64,000 nucleotides of DNA from Entelurus aequoreus. Lineage: Eukaryota > Chordata > Actinopteri > Syngnathiformes > Syngnathidae. A program made the position numbers and the translations under genes. The stretch covers positions 17,866,360-17,930,359 of the forward strand of contig NC_084743.1 of assembly GCF_033978785.1 (NCBI RefSeq), written 5' to 3'. Below are positions 35,901 through 47,900 of the stretch, piece by piece (position 1 is the first letter of the stretch; every line of letters starts with the position of its first letter). Under the pieces are notes generated by a model. That model was not told the DNA's origin. It saw only the letters and a list, made by a program, of their open reading frames with translations, and made no database searches.

Positions 35901-38900
35901 ACGACGTGATGACGCGCCGTCATGCCCGGGACCCGGTACTTTTCAAACAGTGTATAGTACCGTTTTTGATTCATTAGTACCGCGATACTATACTAGTACC
36001 GGTATACCGTACAACCCTACTTTAAACACACACTCTCCAGCGTCAAACCTGGTGGTGGCTGTGTGGCACTTTCCTCCAGCGAGGACGGGGAAGATGGTCA
36101 GTGTTGATGAAATACAGGGCAATCCTGCTGGAGTGGGGCGGCTACAATGGAATGGTTACCACAAAATAGACCTGTCAAAGTCCAGACCTGAATCCAATCG
36201 GGAGTCTTTGGCCACACTCTCCATCTAATCTGACTGAGCTGGAGCTGTTTAACAAAGAGAAATAGGCAAACATTTCAGTTCCTCCATGTGCACAGCTGCT
36301 CCAGACCTAGATTGCGGCTGTAACTGCAGCGACTCAAAGAGACCGAATACTTTTGTAAGCCACACACAAAATGAAAATCATGTCATATTTTGCTTTGACT
36401 TCACAATTGTGTGCCGCTTTGTGTTGGTCTCTGTATTTATATACAATACAAACTAGGGATGTCCGATAATGGCTTTTTGCCGATATCCGATATGCCGATA
36501 TTGTCCAACTCTTTAATTACCGATACCGATATCAACCGATACCGATATCAACCGATATATACAGTCGTGGAATTAACACATTATTATGCCTAATTTGGAC
36601 AACCAGGTATGGTGAAGATAAGGTACTTTTTAAAAAAATTCATCAAATAAAATAAGATAAATAAATTAAAAACATTTTCTTGAATAAAAAAGAAAGTAAA
36701 ACAATATAAACACAGTTACATAGAAACTAGTAATTAATGAAAATTTGTCAAATTAACTGTTAAAGGTTAGTACTATTAGTGGACCAGCAGCACGCACAAT
36801 CATGTGTGCTTACGGACTGTATCCCTTGCAGACTGTATTGATATATATTGATATATAATGTAGGAAACAGAATATTAATAACACAACACAACCCTTTTGT
36901 GTGAGTGAGTATGAATTGGGGAGGGAGGTTTTTTGGGTTGGTGCACTAATTGTAAGTGTATCTTGTGTTTTTTATTTGGATTTAATTTTTTTTTTTTTAA
37001 ATAAAAAAAAACCGATACCGATAATTTCCGATATTACATTTTAACGCATTTATCGGCCGATAATATCGGCAGACCGATATTATCGGACATCTCTAATACA
37101 AACCTTTTTTTCAACTTTGGTCTAGGTGGAGCACTTGGCAGGCAGACATGTGATTCAGGTACATTCCGATATCTTCATCTAATTATTAAAAATAAATGTT
37201 ACATTTCCAGTATTGTGTTTTTATTTCCTAACAGGTAGCTTGTGGGGCGTACCACAGCCTGGCTCTGGTCCGTAGTTTGCATCCCCAAAACTCGAATGCA
37301 CATAAACCTCGAGAGAAGCGGTCCGCATCGCACCTGTCGCTGACGAAGAAAGACGAATCTCTCTCTGTCGACGACGCACACTACTGTCCGCTGGGGGTGG
37401 AGCTAACTGAAAGCATGTCAGCGGAGGTAAGTAGGCGCTCAAATGAAATTATATTGAATCTGCTGATACATGCCACAAAAGGGTACACGTTAAAAAACTG
37501 TCTAAAATGTTCTTGTTTGGCTCTCAACGAAGGCGAACACATTCCCCTCCCTCTCCTATTTCTCCTGATTGGCTTCTTTTGTCCTTGTCTTGTCTTAACA
37601 TTCTAAGAGCATCTATTTTGCACTGTTTTCCAAAATCTAAAACAAATTGATAAACTGGTCCCTCAACTCAATTGACAAGATGTTTTTGACGTAAAGCACA
37701 GGTTCGGTAAAACGTTGCTCTGGTCTATCAACACATTTGTAAGATAATGGCCGCCATTCAAGGAAGCCAAAGGCTGCCCGTGGAGATGGATGCGAGCACT
37801 CAGATTTTGGCGATATCAAAATTGAACCGCAAATTGGATAACATCTCAGAGAAGCTTTCCACGCTGCAAGGGGATAGGGGGTAGCGCGGGGGTGTATATT
37901 GTAGCGTCCCGGAAGAGTTAGTGCTGCAAGGGGTTCTGGGTATTTGTTCTGTTGTGTTACGGTGCGGATGTTGTCCCGAAATGTGTTTGTCATTCTTGTT
38001 TAGTGTGGGTTTACAGTGTGGCGCATATTTGTAACAATGTTAAAGTTGTTTATACGGTCACCCTCAGTGTGACCTGTATGGCTGTTGACCATGTATGCCT
38101 TGCATTCACTTGTGTGTGTGAAAAGCCATAGATATTATGTAAAGGTGTAACGGTACACAAAAATGTCGGTTCGGTACGTACCTCGGTTTAGAGGTCACGG
38201 TTCGGTTCATTTTCGGTACAGTAAGAAAACAACAAAATATACACTTTATGGTTATTTATTTACTAACATTTGTAAACAATGGCTTTATTCTTTTAACATT
38301 GCTTTAAAATAGCTGTGTGTGTGATGGATGTGAGCCACCACTAGGCTGATCAGTGCAACAGCAGGCAGTCATGAATGCTAAGCATAACAATAACACACAT
38401 ATACACACAGGGTCCATTGCCAGGGTTAATGCAGTCAACATATATAAAATAAAAACTAAATAAGATGAGGCTCAGAATTGGTTTCTTAACAGAACCTTTC
38501 TACATATACAGTGCAACATTTCCACATATAAAGTGCAACATTAAACTGATTCAAGTTGTTGCTCAGATTAAATAAAATGACAAAACTTTTCTTCTACATA
38601 CAAAAATTATTAGAACCTTTATTTAACCAGATAAGAAAACCCATTGAGATCAAGATCTCTTTCACAAGGGTGACCTGGCCAAGAGGTCAACAGCACATGT
38701 CACAGAGCAGTTTCAAAATAAATATATTAAGACATACATTTTAAAATACATAAGAGAACTGTAAAACAACAGAGATTTACATCTTTAAAAACACAGGCAC
38801 TGTGCAAACGTCTCTCGCTGTTTGTCCCTCAGGACAATGAACGGAAGGCTCCAAATGGAAGTAGTTCTGTAAGTTTCAGTTTCGTCTGCAATTCATTCCA

Positions 38901-41900
38901 TGCCATAGGGGCAGCAATGCCAAAAGCTCTTTTGCCAAATTCAGTCCGTACATGAGGAACAGTTAAAACATACAAATTGTTAGAACGTAATGCGTAAGAG
39001 CTGCTTTTTCTTTGTAACAGAGTACATAAGTATGGAGGTATTAAACCTAAAAGAGCCTTATAAAAAAGTGCAACATTAAACAGTTTCAAGTCAACTCAGC
39101 CTCAGATTAACTTTTCTTCCCCCCCAGCCTTTAACCCTGGTGACTTTCACTCAATTTTCATGTTTTTTGCCAGAACAATCAGTTTATCCACATTGTCTGC
39201 AGAAAGAGCAGACCTGCTTGCAGTTAAAATGTCTCCAGCTGTGGAAAATACCCTTTCACTGGGCACGGAAGTAGCCAGGTATGGCGAGGTACTGCCTGGC
39301 TAACTTGGCAGTAAGAGGATATATGGGCTCATTGTTCTTCCACCATAGAAGTGGGTCCAAATCTAGTTTTTAATGCAATATGGTCTTAAATCTACTGCTA
39401 TAAAAACAGCAACGGCATTTGTTATTGCTTTAGCCCTGCCTGACTCGCCGAGGAGAAGCTGCTTGAATGCGGTGGGAGCTGTGTTTGTTCGTCTTTCTCT
39501 TCGTTGAAGCGATGTTATCCATTGTTGTATCGCACCGCGAAGCCCAAATGTTCCCAAATGGGAGATCTTAACGAGGCAGGAGGGTCTTCCAGCTCTGGCT
39601 TTTGCATGTTGTAGTAGCCCGGTCGCTGCTAGCATGCCGTGTGTTGTGCCTCGGTGTGCATTGTTTACACAACGTGCGGTGCGCTACTTAATATGTCCGT
39701 GTGGAAACTCGTTCGGTACACCTCTGAACCGAACCGAACCCCCCGTACCGAAACGGTTCAATACAAATACACGTACCGTTACACCCTTAATATTATGTGA
39801 TTGGGCCGGCGTGCCTTTAAGGTTTATTGGCGCTCTGTACTTCTCCCTACGTCCGTGTACCACTCCGTACAGCAGCGTTTTAAAAAGTCATACATTTTAC
39901 TTTTTGAAACCGATACCGATAATTTCCGATATTACATTTTAAAGCATTTATCGGCCGATAATATCGGAAATACGTCCATTCTCACTCTTCTGTCTCTACT
40001 CTGTTTCTGCTTGCAAAGTGCTGTGTGTGTGAATGTTGACTAACATGCGCCGCGGCTTGTATGCCAGCATTGTCACCGTGGCGCACATGATGTCCATGAA
40101 TAAACAAAATCCTGGTATTTTTCAAAGCAGTACATTACTGTTTTTAATTCATTAGTACTGCAATACTTTATTTATTGTTGCTCTGTTTTTTCCTGGTCTC
40201 TAACTGAGCCCCCTTCCTTTCCTACCTTTTTTTTTTACGGGGCGCTTCCTGTCCTGTATACACCTGTAACTGTATATTGTTTGTCTGCTCTTTGACGGTT
40301 GTACTGAAAACTCATTTTGTTGTATTTCATAACGTTCTATCCTATTCTAAAAGCTTTTCTGTTTGGATTCTTAGACTTCAGCCAGAAGACGCTCCAAACA
40401 AAGGTTTCAACCAGCTGGCGGGAGCCATAGATATCAAACAGTTTTATTTCCATACACTTACAGCATATCTAACAACAAAGAGTACAGTAATACAATACTT
40501 TTTGATATATTTTCACGTTTTGCATTTCAGATTTTTGTTAATGAGTATCTTTTTTTGTTGTTGTTGGTCTTTCTCTCAGGAATGTTGGAAAATCTGAGCC
40601 CGATGGACAAGATGACCCCATAACCCAGACGGACAGCTGCACTACATCATACCCACTGCCAGGCTTGACAGATAAAAAGAAACGTGCTTTCCCTAATGAG
40701 CTGGAGCTTCAGAACCTTCTCCAAAAACTCTCCGGTCACTCATTAGAGATGCAAAATAGCAGCGGGCTCGGCGATAGCGACTCGCTGAGCAGTCAGACCT
40801 CAGGTGGGCGTGTACTATTTTTTCCTGTGTTTGGCGGCATAGTTCACGGGGGCCATCTTTTTGTCCAGATGACAGCTGTGTCTCCTCAACTCCTTTCAAC
40901 GACCAGCTATCCTCCGCCTATACAAATGGGGCGACAGTTTGGTAGGACATTGAACAAATGGTCAACATGCAGTATCACACCTGATTATTAATCATCTCTC
41001 CTATGACACCAGTGAGGGGGTCAGATCCTCCACTCCAATGGGCTTGGAAGAGTTGTCCCTGCAGAAGAAGAAGAAGTCACTGCAAGGATACAAGAGCTAC
41101 AGTCTTACAGACTTAAGCCGGGACGGGAAAACCGGAACGAGGCGAAGCTCCTTACCTGGAACACCTACCCATAGTAGGTAGTAGTGGGAATAACTTAAAT
41201 CCCCACCTAGGAACGTTCAGTTTTGGTTGATTTTGGCGGCGCTAGTGGAACTAATGTTTTGCCAGAAGAAGACCGCACATAGCATCATACCGACATGATG
41301 TCCACTGTAGTATTGGCACAAATATTAGGTCTCTTTTTTTATTTATTTTTTATTTTTTAAGAATTTATTAATCAATCCAACAAAACAATACACAGCAATA
41401 CCATAACCATGCAATCCAATTCCAAAACCCGACCCAGCAACACCCAGAACTGCAATAAACAGAGCAATTGAGAGGAGACACAAACACGACACAGAACAAT
41501 CTAAAAGTAGTGAAACCAAAATGAATATTATCAACAACAGTATCAATATTAGTAACAATTTCAACATAGCAGGGATTAAAAATCCCTCATTGACATTATC
41601 ATTAGACATTTAAAAAAAAAAAAAAAAAAAAAAAGAACAATAGTGTCACAGTGGCTTACACTTGCATCGCATCTCATAAGCTTGACAACACACTGTGTCC
41701 AATATTTTCACAAAGATAAAATAAGTCATATTTTTGGTTCATTTAATAGTTAAAACAAATGTACATTATTGCAATCAGTTGATAAAACATTGTCCTTTAC
41801 AATTATAAAAGCCTTTTACAAAAATCTACTACTCTGCTTGCATGTCAGCAGACTGGGGTAGATCCTGCTGAAATCTATGTATTGAATGAATAGACAATCC

Positions 41901-44900
41901 TTTTGAATCGGGAAAAAATCGTTTTTGAATCGAGAATCGTGTTGAATTGAATCAAATCGTGACCCCAAGAATCGATATTGAATCGAATCGTGGGACACCC
42001 AAATATTCACAGCCCTAGATGTTTATATTAAGGAATGTGATTGTTTCTTTTGTTGTTTTCAACCATAACTCTTTTATTCTCTGACATTCCCACAATAAAT
42101 GAACAAGAGTTGCCTCGGCAACATAACATAACTTGCTATCTACTACACCAATTTTAAACAGCTGAGAAGATGTAAAATACAATCTGTTCAAGATCTTAAA
42201 TTGAGTCAGCTTATCTTTAATGCTTCGAAAGGGCTTATTGGCATTTTTCCAAATATCATTCCATGATATGTCTCTTTCATCTAAAATGTTTAAGTCCATC
42301 ATCCATTTCCCAACACATGCATCATTTGCATTTCTAGTGTGGTGTTCATTTATTATTCCATAAAATAGTTTAATTAATTTCTTGGTTGTATCTTGATTAA
42401 AAAGTGAAAGTATGTCTTTAAAATATTAGGTCTCTAATGGCTACGCTGATGTTAAACAGCAGACACTATCAAGAAATTATCTTGGATCGCGCTACAAACA
42501 TGACGCTACTACCAAGAATGTATTGGGGTGAATGCAGGTCTAAAGCAAAGAATGAAAGACCGGTCTGAGATTTTTTCCAAAGGAAATAGTAGTAAAACTA
42601 TCACACTAGTGGCTATTTATTGCTAACACACAAATGTCCGACAGCTAACATTGGCAATATAATTTCGAAGTCACTTACTAGTCCAGCAGGAACAGAGCCA
42701 ACGCAGCATAGGTCTGAAATTCCTCGTCTTTGAGCTCATGGCAGCGGGTGAAAGCTTGGGTAATGTTGATCCTAATTGTCCTTTTATTCTATTTTGCTGT
42801 ATTTTTCTTTTTTGGTCTCCTCAGACAAAACTTTTCGTTTCTTTGGTTGTTTTGGAGCTTCGGACATGATAGCAGTGATTGCACATAGGCGTTCTTCTTC
42901 TTGTTCTTTTAGTTTTCTGGCGTCACGTAAGCGTTCGCATCGACTTCAGTCTTTTTAACGAATGGGGAAAGGGGGTCAGCACATTTCATAGTTTTTATAT
43001 AATCACGCTAAGTCCCAGTAAAAGCGATACAGACCCCTCAGAACATGACAGAGGTGTCATTCAAATAGTTCTAAGTCCATGTATCATACCAAAAGTTATG
43101 AAAATATTTTATTAAAGGTTGAAAAGCTTCTTTAAGGAGAAACAGTACTAGAAGAAATTGTAAAAAACAAAACAATTAATGGCCTTTACCCTCAAATTGA
43201 CCAGCTTGGATTCAAAGTTGAAGAGTTGAGACATGTGGCGTGAGTCCAAAGTAGAGCTGCTGACCTGGCAAGGACCTTACTCTCCGGATTGTTTATTTAT
43301 TTGACCTGGAAAAATGTTTGGGTTGTTGTGTGGCCTTCTCTAAATACAGAGATTATTTGCAGGTATGCACCGAATTGATAACCACGTGTTGTGGTCACTG
43401 TTTTATCTTATCAGTACAGGTGGCTTCGGATTACCAATGAATTCCATTCCATTCCATTCAGTGGTGTAAATTGAGTTTTAGTGTAAGTTAGTACATTGTT
43501 TCTGAACCAATGGCCCGGAAGCGCCCCCTAGAGGGCTGCCAAAAATATCTCTTTCTGAGCTGTGGGCCGTTTTTTTACCCCCATACACATAAACGTATAG
43601 TTCATCTTAATCTGTCAGTAGACATGCTATGGAAGTGCTAAAAACTACAAGACATGGTCGAACTGGAGGCACGGAAATAAAAAACGGGGCATCCTGAAGA
43701 GACATTCAGAAAGCAGCTTGAAGATGATCTGTAAAACATAATCTATGTAACATTTTGACCGAAGTACCACCATTACATGTTATGTAGACCACAAGGAAGT
43801 GTTTTAAATGTAGAAACAAATTCATAGTATGACCCCTTTTAAACCAGGCATGCAGCCAACGTTGATTACTTCAGTTTCACTTTCCTTTTTTTTGACGCAC
43901 TACCACCAGAAGTCTGCATCAAGCTTGACAGACACAATGCAGGTTAAAGTTAACCAAAAAGACCAAAAATGTCCTACCTCGTACCTCCGCTGGTAACAAG
44001 TCGTTTTTTTTCTTCTCTTTGTACGGTGTTAATCATTTAAGGAGGTTCTTTAGTAACCACGAAACCTAACCTGGAAGTAAACGTGGTATGAACGAGGACC
44101 ATCTGTACATTGGTTAACATGCTTTTCTTCCAGAAACCCCACCCAGACCGCACCTTTATGGCTGCAAGTCATCCTCTTCTAGCCCGATCCTCACTTCTGC
44201 AACCGAGGAGGGTTTCCCCACGCTGGAGACGGAGGTGTGGAGCTGGGGCAGAGGCTCTGAAGGGCAACTGGGCCACGGAGATCAACTGGCCAGGTCTGTG
44301 TACATTCAGGTTTACATGCAGCATGTTTTTTGTATGACTGGTAACACTGTGTGTATTTTTGCGGTGGTTTAAAACGATCCTGCTTTATAGTTGTGGTTAC
44401 ATCAATATCAGGGTTTTTCCTGGCTCAAATTAAGGCAGAGGTGATACAATCCTTTTTATTTAATTTTTTTAATTTTTATTTTTTTTAAAGAATTTATTAA
44501 TCAATCCAACAAAACAATACACAACAATACCATAATAATGCAATCCAATTCCAAAACCAAACCTCAAACATTCAGAATAGCAATAAACAGAGCAATTGAG
44601 AGGACACACAAACATGACACAGAACAATCTGAAAGTAGTGAAACAAAAATTAATATTATAATCAACAGTATCAATATTAGTAACAATTTCAACATAGCCA
44701 GTGATTAAAAATCCCTCATTGACATTATCATTACAGACATTAATAAAAAAAGAAAAAAAAAGAAAAAAAGAACAATAGTGTCACAGTGGCTTACACTTGC
44801 ATCGCATCTCATAAACTTGACAACACACTGTGTCCAATATTTTCCACAAAGATAGAATAAGTCATATTTTTGGTTCATTTAATAGTTCAAACAAATTTAA

Positions 44901-47900
44901 ATAATGGATCCTATATTCCAACTCGGGATCCACCGGGAAGAGCTGGACGAAGTGGCTGGGGAGAGGGAAGTCTGGGCTTCCCTGCTTAGGCTGCTGCCCC
45001 CGCGACCCGACCTCGGATAAGCGGAAAAAGATGGATGGATGGATATTCCAATATATGACTCATTATTATCTAAACTAAATGCAGTTTTTTCTACTGATAT
45101 CATCTCCATAGCTTGTGTGTACCAGTCAGAATGTGTTGGACTATCAACATCTATCCATTTTTTAAATATCACCCGTTTTGTTATTATGCATATTGAAAGA
45201 AATGCATTTTTACTCTTTGATGACACGTTACTAAGGTGGTACAATCCTGACCATGTGCCAGAATTTTTGCGCAATTTTTTAAAAATGTTTTCAATTTACA
45301 GTAATATGCTGTAAAGAACACAGTAAATGTATTGTAATTTGTATTAATTTGATGGGTAGTTTGCTGTAAAATCATAAGTCAAGCAAATAATTAAGTATTT
45401 ATTGTTATTTAAGCAAAAAATGTTTGGAATGTTTGATAATATACTGTAATGTTTGTAGCTATAATGTATACTCCCTGTGATGAAGTGGCGACTTGTCCAG
45501 GGTGTACCCCGCCTTCCGCCCGAATGCAGCTGAGATAGGCTCCAGCACCCCCTGCGACCCCAAAAGGGACAAGCGGTAGAAAATGGATGGATGGATGGAT
45601 AATGGATACTATTAAAGTTTAAAAGACATGCAATTTCAAGCAGTACATATATTTTTTCTGTCAAAATGAAAAAAATCCATTACATTTAGTGAAAAAATAT
45701 GAAGTACTTTATTGACACATATCATTTCCGGGTGTTTGGGGGCCAGATAAAATAATGTTGCGGGCCAGATATAGCCCCCAGGCCTCGAGTTTGACACCTG
45801 TGGCCTACGCGCTTGCATAAGAGACTTATGGGCTCATAGCTTGTGTGGTGGGGCCACTTTTGCTTGAGACACTCATAGATGATTTTGAAGCAGCCTTCAA
45901 GCGCTCTGTGGACAAAAATGTCTACATGTTGTCATCGCCGTGAATTATTGGACTTTTGACTTTCCTCCTCGCGAGATCGCTTTTTAAAGTAGTGGCTGAT
46001 TTTTCCTGCCACATCTGCAACGCTAAAAAACATAAACGTTACTCTGACACGGAGGAAACTTGTAAACAAAATAAACACGACATGCTTGTAATTAGGGCTG
46101 GGCGATATGGCCTTTTGTTAATATCTCGATATTTTTAGGCCATGTCACGATACACGATGTATATCTCCATATTTTGCTTTAGCCTTGAATGAACATTGAT
46201 GCATATAATCACAGCAGTATGATGATTCTATGTGTCTACATTAAAACATTCTTCTTCATACTGCATTAATATATGCTCATTTTAAACTTTCATGCAGAGA
46301 GAGAAACCACAACTAAGTCAATTGACCAAAAGTGTATTTATTATACAGTTATTAAGCAGTGGCACAAACATTCATGTCATTTCCAAAACAGAAAGTGCAA
46401 GATTGTCAGAGACATTTAAAAAAAAGCTATTAGTGCACTTTTGTGCATGATGTCACTAAGATGACATATCAAAACAACACTAAATTAAAGTGCACTTTTT
46501 GTACAGAACGCCACTACAATAGTTTGAAACAAATAAAGTGCACTTTTGTGCATGATGTCACACAAGATATTTCAATAAGTGTCAAATAAAAATGAGCTGC
46601 ATAATAGGAAATCAAATAGTGTATTTCCTTCACTATGTGGTAGGTTCCTGTGGACGTTATCTCCTTCTGTTGTTGACTTTTTTTTTTTCATACGGTGTTG
46701 ATGTGGAAATGGTTGCTTGGGCATTTTGTGGGTGTGGCACCGAACAGAGATGTTGACATGCGGAGTTTCAAGCACTCTTCATTCTCTAGTGGGTGACTTT
46801 TCAAATGATGCTACACATTAGCAGTGCAGCTACTTTTTGTAGCAACGCTTTTGCCGCATACTTCTTCACCATCTACTCGCTTGAAGCCAAACCACCGCCA
46901 AACGATGGACTCCCTGCGGTTTTTCTTGGGAAATAAGTATTCCTTCATTTGTTACCAGATTCGCACCCTCTTTCTCTCGTATTACCACTAGCATCACAGC
47001 TAGCATTACCATGCCGCTACCTGTCTGCTCGGCGAGAGCGTCTGACATTGCACACGTGACAGTATGTAAGAAGGTGCGCTTGTTTTATGTCTCTGTGAGA
47101 AGGAGAGACAACAAAGAGCGAGAGGAGCCTGCAGTGTAATCCCCGCAGCTAAAAGCAACTGCGTGAGAACGTATACTCAAATATCACGATATAGTCATTT
47201 TCTATATCGTACAGAGACAAACCCGCAATATATTGAGTATATTCGATATGTCGCCCAGCCCTACTTGTAATGATTTCTTGGGGTAACTCCTTTTAGTTGA
47301 CCTTGTACCAGTCAATCTGTACCGTCATGAAACTCTACCTGATCCTAACTTCTAATACATTCTTCAATCAATCCATCTATTATAATTAGTCAGAAAAGGT
47401 TGGAAACGAAGCTAACACTACTAGCTGTGTTTACTTACCAGAGACAAAATGTTCACAGCACAGTCTGGAGTGTTCTGTAGTAGTCCAGTGATCACTCCGT
47501 ATCATGATCCGTATGGCAGAAATCCACTTGTTACAGCGGTCAACGTTATTCACCAAGTAGCGGGAAAAAACACGATTAGATCTGATTCTTCTTCGGTAAT
47601 TGCTTCAGGTCTTTCCGGCGCACTGCTGTCGATATAGCGCCTCTATAGTGGCGCAACGCTGCAACTGCAGGTAAATTGGGTAGCTACGGCAGAGGGACAT
47701 CAATCGCTCAATCAACACAGCTAAAGCTTTGCGCTGTGTTGAGCGATATCTATCGCTCTAGCTGGGGGCGGCACGCAATTTTGAACGCAGGAAAAACCCT
47801 GAATATAATGTTTTTACTTTGTGTTGCATATCTCCAGACTCCAGCCTCTTTGTATTAAGTGTTTGACAGGCGAGGAAGTGATCAAAGTTGCAGCAGGATC

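Larger units (their letters stand above)
32339..36579 (+). repeat. 4241-bp tandem duplication, copy 2
   Basis: It is nearly identical to 28098-32338, including the exon-tail fragment, MITEs in both orientations and the decayed Tc1-like transposase. It ends inside the MITE at 36454. All of it lies in the intron between c4 and c5. Confidence 0.93.
44409..47801. mobile_element. Possible composite element bounded by CAGGGTTTTTCCTG inverted ends
   Basis: CAGGGTTTTTCCTG at 44409 is mirrored by CAGGAAAAACCCTG at 47788-47801. Between them are LINE, SINE and hAT fragments. No clean target duplication is seen, so it may be two solo ends of the same family. Confidence 0.4.

Noticed and set aside
41173..41178. 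Donor at 41178 for exon c10
   Set aside because: It leaves two extra bases out of phase with c11; the donor at 41174 keeps the frame and gives a strong GTAGGT.
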